Source of the DNA: Piromyces finnis
Taxonomy: Eukaryota; Neocallimastigomycota; Neocallimastigomycetes; Neocallimastigales; Neocallimastigaceae
Reading direction: 5' to 3'
Length of the DNA stretch: 64,000 bases
NCBI GenBank assembly: GCA_002104945.1
Contig: MCFH01000049.1
Span: 357,780 to 421,779, forward strand
The translations under genes were made by a program, and so were the position numbers. Shown in pieces: positions 53,399 through 62,538 of the stretch (positions are counted from its first letter, which is position 1; the number at the start of each line of letters is the position of its first letter). The notes below the pieces were generated by a model. That model did not search any database, was not told where the DNA came from, and worked only from the letters and a program-made list of their open reading frames with translations.

Positions 53399-53742
53399 AA
53401 ACTGTTGCTACTTCTACTGCTGAAGCCGAATATATCAGTACTACAGAATGCACTAAGAAAATTTTATACTTTAGAAATATCTTAGAAGAATTATTCAAAT
53501 TCAACGAACCTATAACTATTTATACTGACAACTTAGCAAGTAAAAGAGCAATTGAAAATGGTGAATTAAATTCCAAACTTAAACACATAAATATAAAATT
53601 TCATTTCAATAGAGACAATATTAAAAATAACAAAATTAAATTAGAATATATCGACACAAACAATATGCTAGCAGACTTTTTAACAAAAAATATTAATGGA
53701 TCAAAAATGAAAAAGTTCACTGACACTATATTTAAAAAATAA
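53399..53742 (+). pseudogene. copia pol, part 2 (RNase H end)
   Basis: Continues the RNase H cut at 47092: QTVATSTAEAEYISTTEC, IYTDNLASKRAIENG and YIDTNNMLADFLTKN, stop at 53740-53742. Removing gypsy and one TSD copy restores the frame without any other change. Confidence 0.93.
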
Positions 53743-53886
53743 CAAAATTTGCAAAAACTTATAATCAACTTTATTTTATTAATATCTTATATTTTATATT
53801 TTACATTCTACTACTTAAATTTTTCAATTTCTTAATCTCTTCAAATTTTATTTTTATTTTTCATAAAAACAAATTTGAGGGGGGAA

Positions 53887-54116
53887 TGTTAAACATTAAT
53901 AATTTAACTTAAATCTAGAAATATGTAGAATAGAATAGAATTATGTATTACTAATATATTTAGTCATAGAATATTCTCATGATAAATAATACGCCACAAT
54001 CCTTAGTATAAATAGAGAATAAATTTATGAACTATTTATGTACTTTGTAATTACCTTTTTATTAATAATATTAATAAATAAAGTTTATATTAAAAACAAT
54101 ATTATAAATTTTCTCA
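53887..54116 (+). repeat. copia 3' LTR
   Basis: 230 bp, identical by eye to 42403-42632, followed by TSD AGAAT. Confidence 0.93.
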
Positions 54117-54855
54117 AGAATAATTAATATAAAATTTAATTTAGAACTAGTAGATAATATAAATATAATGGAATTAATAATAATATATAAAATAAATATA
54201 GAAACATTAATAAAATAAGAAATAACATTTATTTATGTACAATAATTTCTCGTGATAATCATAATTTAAATATACGCCACGACTATAACTTTTTATGTAA
54301 ATTTAAGATTTTTATCGGATTTTATGTAATTATTATAAATTTACCAATTTATAATAATTAAGGTTTATAATTTATATTTTATATCAAATCTCTCTAATTA
54401 ATTATTAAGCATCTATATATTATGAAATTTCTAGAATTAAATATAATTGAATATCAATTATATAATGCATTCATAATATATGACTGATAATTAAATAAGA
54501 TATAATATAATATATTTTACATAAATGAAATATTACTATAAAAGTAAAAAGTAATGTAATACAAATTAGTATTACAATAAAATGAAATTCTACATTGAAT
54601 CATGAATATAAATATTAATATATAAGAATATTAAATTAATTCTTAAATTTAATATGAAAGAAAAAAGCCAAAAAATAAAGTTATTTTGTATTATTCAATA
54701 AAGAATATTCAAAAAATTCAATGATTCATCATCATTTACTATGAATAGACACAAGGTTTTAGATTTAGATAGGTGTAATTCTATTACAAGTAATAATTTA
54801 AATACATGATTTTCTTTATTAAATAAAACATTCTTGCTTGTTCACTACAAATAAC
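54117..54855. other. AT-rich region with possible old LTR remnant
   Basis: Around 54250-54400 the order CTCGTGATAATCAT..ATACGCCACGAC..TTTATGTAAATT..TAATAATTAAGGTTTATA parallels the copia LTR (CTCATGATAAATAATACGCCACAATCC...AATAAAGTTTATA). This looks like a diverged relative. The rest is featureless. Confidence 0.45.
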
Positions 54856-55285
54856 TTTTTTTTTAACGACATCAACTATTTTTAAACTTTATTATTAAAA
54901 TTATAATACATGTTATAAAAAAAATATGTCTTAATAAACACAAATAAAAATAAAAAAAAAAATAGGATTAAATAAACACAAATGAATAAAAATTGGGTAT
55001 AATATATTCAAGTCACTTTAATTAAAGTAAGAAAGCCACTATCATACTAAAGTACAATAATTGTATTTGACTTCCAATGGGACACCTAGTCAAAGATCTC
55101 CATTGGTTGTGCTGGCCCTCCTGGCCTGTCATACTGTTTCTTCAGCATTGACGCTCTTGGCTGTTGCTTCAAACCTTTTGAACATTGATCATTGCTGGTC
55201 AATAACAAAAGGCATGATTATGGTTAGAAGTTCTGCTGTTATCGTCAAGAATGGTCAAGAATGGTGTTCCTTTGTAAGTGAGTAA
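54856..55285 (-). mobile_element. 5'-truncated LINE copy
   Basis: T9 tail followed by about 420 bp closely matching the 3' UTR and last ~65 codons of the intact LINE (10964-11390), with a few substitutions and a 12-base local duplication (TCAAGAATGG repeated near 55245-55265). AAATAAC flanks both sides (54849-54855, 55286-55292) as a possible 7-bp TSD. 5' truncation is the usual outcome of target-primed reverse transcription. Confidence 0.88.
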
Positions 55286-55816
55286 AAATAACTAACAAGA
55301 AGAGATAACTCTTACGTTTCTTGTAAGAGTGTACCTGGTTAATAAATAAATTTCTTTCCTACAAAAAAATTCATTTTAATAAAATGAAAATTATCTGTGT
55401 TCTTCCTTGCCCTTTATTAAAATCACTTAAATACCCATTCTAGTCATTTAGGTTCAATTTAAAAAAAAAAAATTCTTTTTTAAACCCATTAAATTAACCA
55501 GTAAAATGAATTTCAAATAATTTTTATGCAATTAATTAAAAAAATTCAAATGATCCACAAATTATTTTTTTTAAAAAAAACACAAATAAATCTATTGAAA
55601 TTTTTTAAATGAAAATACTTTTTTTTTATTTTGTTTTGTTTCTTAATAACTTGTAAATATAAATACTTTATATATATTTTTTCTCTTTAATAATGTATGT
55701 TCGAATTTTTTAAAAATTTCTAAATTTTTAATTTATTTTATTTGTTTTTCCATATAAAATTATATTTATAAATTTTTGTTTTTAATTTATAATGATATAG
55801 ATTAGATGTTCGTTAT
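55286..55816. other. spacer downstream of the CBM1 gene
   Basis: AT-rich, includes the expected 3' UTR of the CBM1 gene on minus. No gene seen. Confidence 0.5.
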
Positions 55817-57292
55817 TTATAAACATTGATAATAGTAATCACTAATTTTTTGGCATTTAAATCCTGATTGACAACAAGTTGGTCCATTAAAACCTATACC
55901 ACCACATTGTTCCCATCTAGAAGCACAGTTTTGAGCTTGAGCTCCATTAGTTGGAGATGAATTTCCACCAACAGTTACTGTAATTGTTTCCTTCATAGTA
56001 ATTGTTTCTTTTTTGGTAACAGTGATAGTAACAGGAGCACATCCATTTGAAATTGTTTTAGTGGTAGTTGGAATAACCTTGGTTGAAGTAGTAGTGGTTG
56101 GAATAACCTTGGTTGAAGTAGTAGTAGTTGGGATAACCTTAGTGGAAGTAGTAGTAGTTGGGATAACCTTAGTGGAAGTAGTAGTGGTTGGAATAACCTT
56201 GGTTGAAGTAGTAGTAGTTGGGATAACCTTAGTGGAAGTAGTAGTAGTTGGGATAACCTTGGTAGAAGTAGTAGTTGGGATAACCTTGGTAGAAGTAGTA
56301 GTTGGGATAACCTTGGTAGAAGTAGTAGTGGTTGGAATAACCTTGGTTGAAGTAGTAGTGGTTGGAATAACCTTGGTAGAAGTAGTAGTGGTTGGAATAA
56401 CCTTGGTTGAAGTAGTAGTAGTTGGAATAACCTTAGTGGAAGTAGTAGTAGTTGGAATAACCTTGGTTGAAGTAGTAGTAGTTGGGATAACCTTGGTTGA
56501 AGTAGTAGTAGTTGGGATAACCTTAGTGGAAGTAGTAGTAGTTGGAATAACCTTGGTTGAAGTAGTAGTAGTTGGAATAACCTTGGTTGAAGTAGTAGTA
56601 GTTGGAATAACCTTGGTTGAAGTAGTAGTGGTTGGGATAACCTTAGTGGAAGTAGTAGTAGTTGGAATAATCTTGGTGGAAGTAATAGTAGTTGGGATAA
56701 CCTTGGTGGAAGTAGTAGAAACAGATGGAACTATTTTAGTAGAAATTTCAACTGGAGAAAAAGTTGTACTACAACCATTTCTAAAAAAACCACTTGGTTT
56801 CATAGTGTAACTCTTTTTATAACAATATAAAGTTTTATCATGAATAATATATTCAGTATTTTCTTTAAGTGTAAGTTTTATTTGATCTAAGTCATATAAT
56901 TCCTTTGGATCAAAAGCACTTTTTTGGTTTGGACTTGCGGTAGCAATAACATCATCCTTACTAAAACCAAGATCTGGACATTCAATTTGAGTATAGATTG
57001 GTACACCTTTAACAGAATCATAGATAGTTACTGGACCTCCTTTACAATTTTCCAAAAACTTTGTACAATATTCATATGCTTTTGGAACAACAGTGTAAAC
57101 TGGGATATCTAAAGCATTTGTTTTTGATGGAGTAATACTTGTAGTAACAGATACAAGCTTTTGTGAAGTGGAACATACAGTTCTGTATGGAACAGTTTTA
57201 GTTGAACCAGATTTAGTAATGGTATTTACAGTTGTTGAACTAGAGGCTGTAATTAAACCTAATAAAGTTAAAAATAAAGAACCAGTCTTCAT
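55817..57292 (-). CDS. secreted CBM1 protein with Thr-rich repeat linker
   Basis: Single exon, 491 residues. Signal peptide MKTGSLFLTLLGLITASSS. Residues about 20-185 contain several Cys and are not recognised. Residues about 190-410 are about 22 copies of a 10-residue unit (TTTTSTKVIP, two copies one Thr shorter), probably an O-glycosylated stalk. A second short Thr-rich link (VTITVTKKETITMKETITVTV) leads to a C-terminal family 1 carbohydrate-binding module (about 455-491): CASRWEQCGGIGFNGPTCC...YYYQCL, with the aromatic residues and Cys pattern of fungal cellulose binders. No catalytic domain is visible, so it is a non-enzymatic cellulose-binding or cell-surface adhesion protein, unless the N-terminal domain has an activity I do not know. 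Start is the only ATG giving a signal peptide. Confidence 0.9.
   Translation of the reverse strand: MKTGSLFLTLLGLITASSSTTVNTITKSGSTKTVPYRTVCSTSQKLVSVTTSITPSKTNALDIPVYTVVPKAYEYCTKFLENCKGGPVTIYDSVKGVPIYTQIECPDLGFSKDDVIATASPNQKSAFDPKELYDLDQIKLTLKENTEYIIHDKTLYCYKKSYTMKPSGFFRNGCSTTFSPVEISTKIVPSVSTTSTKVIPTTITSTKIIPTTTTSTKVIPTTTTSTKVIPTTTTSTKVIPTTTTSTKVIPTTTTSTKVIPTTTTSTKVIPTTTTSTKVIPTTTTSTKVIPTTTTSTKVIPTTTTSTKVIPTTTTSTKVIPTTTTSTKVIPTTTSTKVIPTTTSTKVIPTTTTSTKVIPTTTTSTKVIPTTTTSTKVIPTTTTSTKVIPTTTTSTKVIPTTTTSTKVIPTTTKTISNGCAPVTITVTKKETITMKETITVTVGGNSSPTNGAQAQNCASRWEQCGGIGFNGPTCCQSGFKCQKISDYYYQCL
56062..56733 (-). repeat. 30-bp coding tandem repeat (CBM1 linker)
   Basis: About 22 units of 30 bp (two of 27 bp); third-position variants (TTGG, TTAG, GTTG, GTGG) group into higher-order blocks, which indicates spread of unit blocks by unequal exchange. 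Confidence 0.9.
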
Positions 57293-57726
57293 ATTTATAA
57301 TTTTATTTAAATCTAAACTATTTTAAAAAAAATGTCCTTTATATATTTTTATTTTATTTTTATTTTTATTTTTTTATAATTACTTTTCTTTTTGTTATTA
57401 TTTTTTTACTTTTTATTATTTTTATTTTTTTACACAAAATTTAATCTTTTTATATTTTTTTTTAATATAAAAAATTTTTCTTGTGCTATCTATTTTAAAT
57501 TAAATTTTTTTTTTTTTAAAAAAATCTCAAAAACTTTTTTTTTCTTATTTTTTTTTTTCTTTAGCAGTAATAAAGCTTCAAAAAAAAAAGAAAGAGATAT
57601 TTTACAGCAAATATTAGAAATATTAAAATTGCACTAAACGTCCTTTTTTCTTTAAGAAAATATTAAATAAAGAAAGGTAAAAAAAAAAAAAAACTTAAAA
57701 TTTGAAAAATTCCACTTTTCATTAAA

Positions 57727-57749
57727 ATGTCTGTTGTTGAAGGAAAAAA
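57727..57749 (+). repeat. stray copy of the symporter start codon region
   Basis: The first bases of the symporter (encoding MSVVEGK) occur here exactly and again at 58876, 1149 bp downstream. Here the frame ends after MSVVEGKND. Confidence 0.85.
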
Positions 57750-57867
57750 TGATTAATTTTGTTTGTTGTTTGTCATACCTTCCAATTTAATCATCCATTT
57801 TTAATTTATTAATAAATGAATGAATAAATTACTAAATAAATAAATAAATAAAAAAAGGTTAAAAAAT

Positions 57868-58108
57868 TTCAATGTTCCTTTTTGTCTAGTTTTCTTTCCT
57901 CTATTTTTGTCATACCTTCAAGTCATGTGAAAATGCTTTGTGATACAAGATTTAATCTATTTTAACAGATTTTCATATTAAAATATAATTTATTTATTGT
58001 TTGAATAAATTGTGTAATAATATATAAATAATATAAATAGACTATTTAAAATTTATATTGAATCATATAATAAATCAAAACTTGATTGAATAATAAAGAA
58101 GCTTTTTT
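57868..58108 (+). repeat. direct repeat upstream of the symporter, copy 1
   Basis: TTCAATGTTCCTTTTTGTCT through GAATAATAAAGAAGCTTTTTT; matches 58342-58670 except for an extra ~94-bp segment in copy 2. Confidence 0.85.
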
Positions 58109-58113
58109 AATTT

Positions 58114-58330
58114 TGTTAGAATATGTGAAACGTTATGTCACATGTATTCAAATGTATTGAAATATATTAAAACGTATTTGTATATATTGTATTTGATTAT
58201 ATGTTTAAGTCACAATGTAAATGTATAAATACATGTAGTTTGAGAAGAATGTAACGCAAGTAGTTCTTTATCATAAAATATATTAATAAAGTTGACATAA
58301 TTATAAACCTAAATCCTAAATTAAACAACT
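58114..58330 (+). repeat. dispersed repeat, LTR-like (copy 2)
   Basis: Starts TGTTAGAATATGTGAAAC, contains TATAAATACATG and ends about TTAAACA. Related to 41346-41490. It sits exactly between the two direct repeats. No clear 5-bp TSD, so solo-LTR status is unproven. Confidence 0.6.
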
Positions 58331-58341
58331 CTTAATAAAAT

Positions 58342-58670
58342 TTCAATGTTCCTTTTTGTCTAGTTTTCTTTCCTCTATTTTTGTCATACCTTCAAGTCAT
58401 GTGAAAATGCTTTGTGATACAAGATTTAATCTATTTTAACAGATTTTCATAAACAACATAGTAATATATTATTTTATATATTATTATATATATAGAGTCA
58501 ATTGTATATAATTCAGATTATGAATACAAAAATAATTTATTAAAATATAATTTATTTATTATTTGAATAAATTGTGTAATAATATATAAATAATATAAAT
58601 AGACTATTTAAAATTTATATTGAATCATATAATAAATCAAAACTTGATTGAATAATAAAGAAGCTTTTTT
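58342..58670 (+). repeat. direct repeat upstream of the symporter, copy 2
   Basis: Same sequence as 57868-58108 in two blocks separated by an insert at about 58452-58545 (ATATATTATTTTATATATTATTAT and following). Confidence 0.85.
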
Positions 58671-58875
58671 ATTTTTTTTTAAATAAATTATAATAATATA
58701 AAAAAAATAATTTAAATTATTATTATATAATTATATAAGAAAAGAAAAAAGAAAATATTGGCTTCTTAATAAATAAAAGAGTCAAAGGAAGAAGAAGAAA
58801 AAAAAAAGAATATATATATAATAAAAATTATTAAATATATATTTATAAAAGTAGAAAAAAATAAAATAAAAAAAA

Positions 58876-60413
58876 ATGTCTGTTGTTGAAGGAAAAAAAA
58901 ACTCAACAAAATGAATGGGGTAGTAATCTTTCATTCATTTTAGCTATGATTGGATCAGCAGTTGGTCTTGGAAATATTTGGAGATATCCATATGTACTTT
59001 GTTTTAATGGTGGTGGTGCTTTTTATATTCCATACCTTGTAGCTATTCTTTTAATGGGTGTACCTTTTCTAATTTTAGAATATGGTGTTGGTTACAATTA
59101 CAAATCATCATTTGCTAAAGCTGTCAAAAAGATTCATTCAAAATTCGAATTTTTAGGTTGGTTTTTACCAGTATCAGTATATATGATTATGATTTATTAT
59201 TCAGCCATTTTAGGTTGGGATGGTATATATATCGTATTAAGTTTTTTCAAAGGTTGGGGTAACGAACCAAAAACTTACTTTGGAAAAGAACTTTTACAAT
59301 CCACTGAAAGTTATACCGGATTATTTCATTTCCTTCCAATTATTGCTATAGCTATGCTTATTGGTTGGGTAATTATTTGGTTTATTTCTCATAGAGATTT
59401 AGAAAAAGGTCTTGGAAAATTATCAAAATTATTGGTTCCATTATTATTCATTATTATGGTATTTATTGTTATTTACTCTTTATCTCTAAGTGGTGCTTCT
59501 ACCGGTTTAGAAAAATTATTTAAACCAGATTGGTCAAATTTATTAAAGTTTGATATATGGATGGCTGCCTTTGGTCAAATCATTTTTTCTCTTAGTCTTG
59601 GTATGTCTATTGCCTTTACCTATGCCAGTTACACTAAAAAGGAAACTGATTTAATTACCAATACTTTATCTATTGCTATCGCTAATTGTTCATTTGAAAA
59701 CTTTGCTGCTCTTGGTGTATTCTCTATTTTAGGTTACATGGCCAATCAATCAGGAAAAAGTATGGACCAACTTTTAGATACAAAAAGTGCTGATGGATTA
59801 AATATTCAAGGTGCTGGATTAGTATTTGTTGTTTATCCAACTATTTTAAATGTATTAGGAAAGTTTTCTGTAATTATTGGTCCATTATTCTTCATTACTG
59901 TTTATCTTGCTGGTATTACTAGTATTTTATCTACTATTGAACCATTATCCTTTTCAATTCAAAATAAATTCGGATGGTCTAGACACACTACAATGTCAGT
60001 ATTATGCGGTATTGGTGCTGTTATTTCAATGCTTTATGCCACCCAATTTGGTGGAATCTCTTTTAGGTATTGTAGATACCTTTATCAATCAAGTTGCCAT
60101 TTTAATTGGTGTTGTATTAGAATGTGTTGTCTTTGCTTGGATATTTGATTCTAAGAAATTAATTGGTTTCTTAAATAATAAAAGTAGATTCTTAAAGGTG
60201 GGTACATGGTGGTTACTTATTGTAAAAATTATTCTTCCAATCTTTATTATCATTATTTGGGTTGGTGGTTTAATTGATAGTATTAAATCTGGAACAACAG
60301 AACAATTAATATTTACTTTAATATCTGCGGCTGTATTAATAATTGCAACCTTGGTATTTACTTTCTTACCAGCTAAAAGTGAAGAATGGGAACAAACAGA
60401 GGATAGAGTTTAA
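58876..60413 (+). pseudogene. bacterial-type NSS sodium symporter with two frameshifts
   Basis: Would be about 511 residues. TM1 carries the NSS signature IGSAVGLGNIWRYPY with the sodium-binding GN and unwound Gly, and further TM segments follow to about residue 490 (FGQIIFSLSLGMSIAFTYASY, ENFAALGVFSILGYM, ITSILSTIEPLSF). It is closer in style to the bacterial amino-acid transporters of the family (LeuT, MhsT type) than to animal neurotransmitter carriers, and the single exon fits transfer from bacteria. The ATG at 58876 (MSVVEG) is one base out of frame because of an A9 run (58893-58901), and the frame shifts again near TTTT at 60061-60064. Removing one base at each run restores one continuous reading frame. 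Either sequencing errors or a recent pseudogene. Confidence 0.85.
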
Positions 60414-62118
60414 ATTTTTATTTTCCCAATGAAATAGATGCTATACCCATATATATATTTCTGAATTATTCATCATAATATGACTTTTATGAATTATTTA
60501 AAGGATTATCCATTCAATATAGTAAAGAATTATATATATATATGTATATTAATTTGATTGATAAGAAACCAAATAAAAACAAGCAATATATTTAAGATAA
60601 CATTTGTCAAGGAATAATTCATTTTACCGATATATTATGAAAATTATGAAAAAGAAAATCAACAACAACAAATCAAGATAGATATAACATTAATGGTGTG
60701 TTATATAATAACAATAATCGTATTTTTTTTTTTTTTTTTAAAAAAAAAAAGAAATGCTTAATATATCAATAAATTAAAAATATTTATATAATTTATATAG
60801 TAGTTTAAAATATCTTTTAAAATAAATTATAATTAATTATTTATTAACAACAACTTTTCAACAATAGATTTTTTTTTTTTTTAAAAATATAAAAAAATAT
60901 TTAATTTTTTCATTGTAAATATTTATTATAACTAAAATAATAAATTAAAATAACTTATTAATAAAAAATAAAATAATGATAAAATATATACGTATTTTAT
61001 ATAGTAAAAAATATATATTTTATGTGTCCTTTTTTTAATCTTTTATTCTTTGATCAATTATATCATATATATAATATATATAATTTAGGTAAAAAGTATA
61101 TAAATTTATCAATAATCTTTCAAGTAATCATCAATTTTAGAAATGTAGGATTAAAAGTTGGAACATCTATAATTTTAAAAATAAATGGAAATCGTTTTAG
61201 CCTTTATAAGAAATAATATTCTAAATTTTAAGATATGAAATTACCTTTTTCCTTATTAGAGAGGTAATAATAGAGGACCAACTGTACCAAATGATAAAAA
61301 TAGTTCAATTATTGTTATTTACTAGTTATTAACTTATTATTATATATATTTCAACGTAAAATATTAAAAAGATGATATAGAAAAATATTGAAAAATTACA
61401 TTTTTTGAGTATTCAAATCAAAATTTTAGTATTAATAATACTATTTGAGTTTTAACAACAACAACAACAACAACAAACAAATCTTATTTATCTAAATACT
61501 ATCATCTAAATTTATAAAAAGGTTAAAATGAATATATAACTATTTATAACATATATGGGATCATAAGCATAGAATAACAGGCATTTATCATTACAACATT
61601 TGGCAACAACTAATATTAATATTAAATAACATAGAATGTTGAATAACAATACATATTTTGTAATTACAACATTGAACAAGCAAATATAATAAAACATTGA
61701 ACGAAATGAAAATTTATTATTTCCTAAAGTATCCATAAATATTAAATTAAATTATAAAACAGATTTCCTTTTAAATACTTTTTTTTTTTTTTTAACAATT
61801 AAATTTTTTAATCATAGAATCAAGTATAAAAAAAAGTGTCTTTTTATGTTTCATATTTCATATGATATTACTTTTGATGTATGACAAAATATATTAAATT
61901 TATAATTATTAATAAAGTTTCAATTAATAAATTAAACTAAATTTAATTAAAATTATATTAACTATCAACCTTATTTGACTCATTCATTTTCTATAATACA
62001 AATATATTAAAATCGAAGTTGATAATTAATATAATACCTAAAAGTATCATTGTAAAATATTAGAATATTCTATTAATTGTTAAATGAAAATTTCTATCAA
62101 AGCCTTGTCGTAGTGAAA
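60414..62118. other. intergenic region
   Basis: About 1.7 kb, A/T-rich, with (CAA)n near 61456-61478. A small ORF at 61022-61216 has no recognisable features. No supportable gene. Confidence 0.5.
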
Positions 62119-62538
62119 GTAATAATCAAAGTAATAGTAATAGTAATAGTCAAAGTAATAGTAATAGTAATAGTAATAGTAATAGTAATAGTAATAGTAA
62201 TAGTAATAGTAATAGTAATAGTAATAGTAATAGTAATAGTAATAGTAATAGTAATAGTAATAGTCAAAGTAATAGTAATAGTAATAGTAATAGTAATAGT
62301 AATAGTAATAGTAATAGTAATAGTAATAGTAATAGTAATAGTAATAGTAATAGTAATAGTAATAGTAATAGTAATAATAATAGTAATAGTAATAGTAATA
62401 GTAATAGTCAAAGTAATAGTAATAGTAATAGTAATAGTAATAGTAATAGTAATAGTAATAGTAATAGTAATAGTCAAAGTAATAGTAATAGTAATAGTAA
62501 TAGTAATAGTAATAGTCAAAGTAATAGTCAAAGTAACA
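62119..62538. repeat. (TAATAG)n hexanucleotide microsatellite
   Basis: About 70 units of TAATAG with occasional TCAAAG variants. Open frames in both directions (Val-Ile, Thr-Ile and Tyr runs) are products of the repeat. Confidence 0.95.

Larger units (their letters stand above)
42403..54116 (+). mobile_element. Ty1/copia retrotransposon with nested insertions
   Basis: Identical-looking 230-bp LTRs (TGTTAAAC...TTCTCA) at both ends, flanked by the 5-bp TSD AGAAT (42398-42402 and 54117-54121). A polypurine tract (GAGGGGGGAA, 53877-53886) precedes the right LTR. Without the SINE-like insertion (255 bp + 13) and the gypsy element (6301 bp + 5) the copia element is about 5.14 kb, a normal length. 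Gene order is gag, protease, integrase, reverse transcriptase, RNase H. Confidence 0.95.
57293..58875. other. intergenic with duplicated upstream blocks
   Basis: Region between two divergent genes. It holds a stray copy of the symporter start, two direct repeats and an LTR-like insert, listed separately. Otherwise A/T homopolymers. Confidence 0.6.

Noticed and set aside
55061-55285. 74-residue plus-strand ORF
   Set aside because: It lies antisense to the truncated LINE coding end and has no independent support.
56013-56810. 265-residue plus-strand ORF opposite the CBM1 gene
   Set aside because: It is the antisense reading of the Thr linker repeat (GITLVEVVVV units); the minus strand has signal peptide and CBM1.
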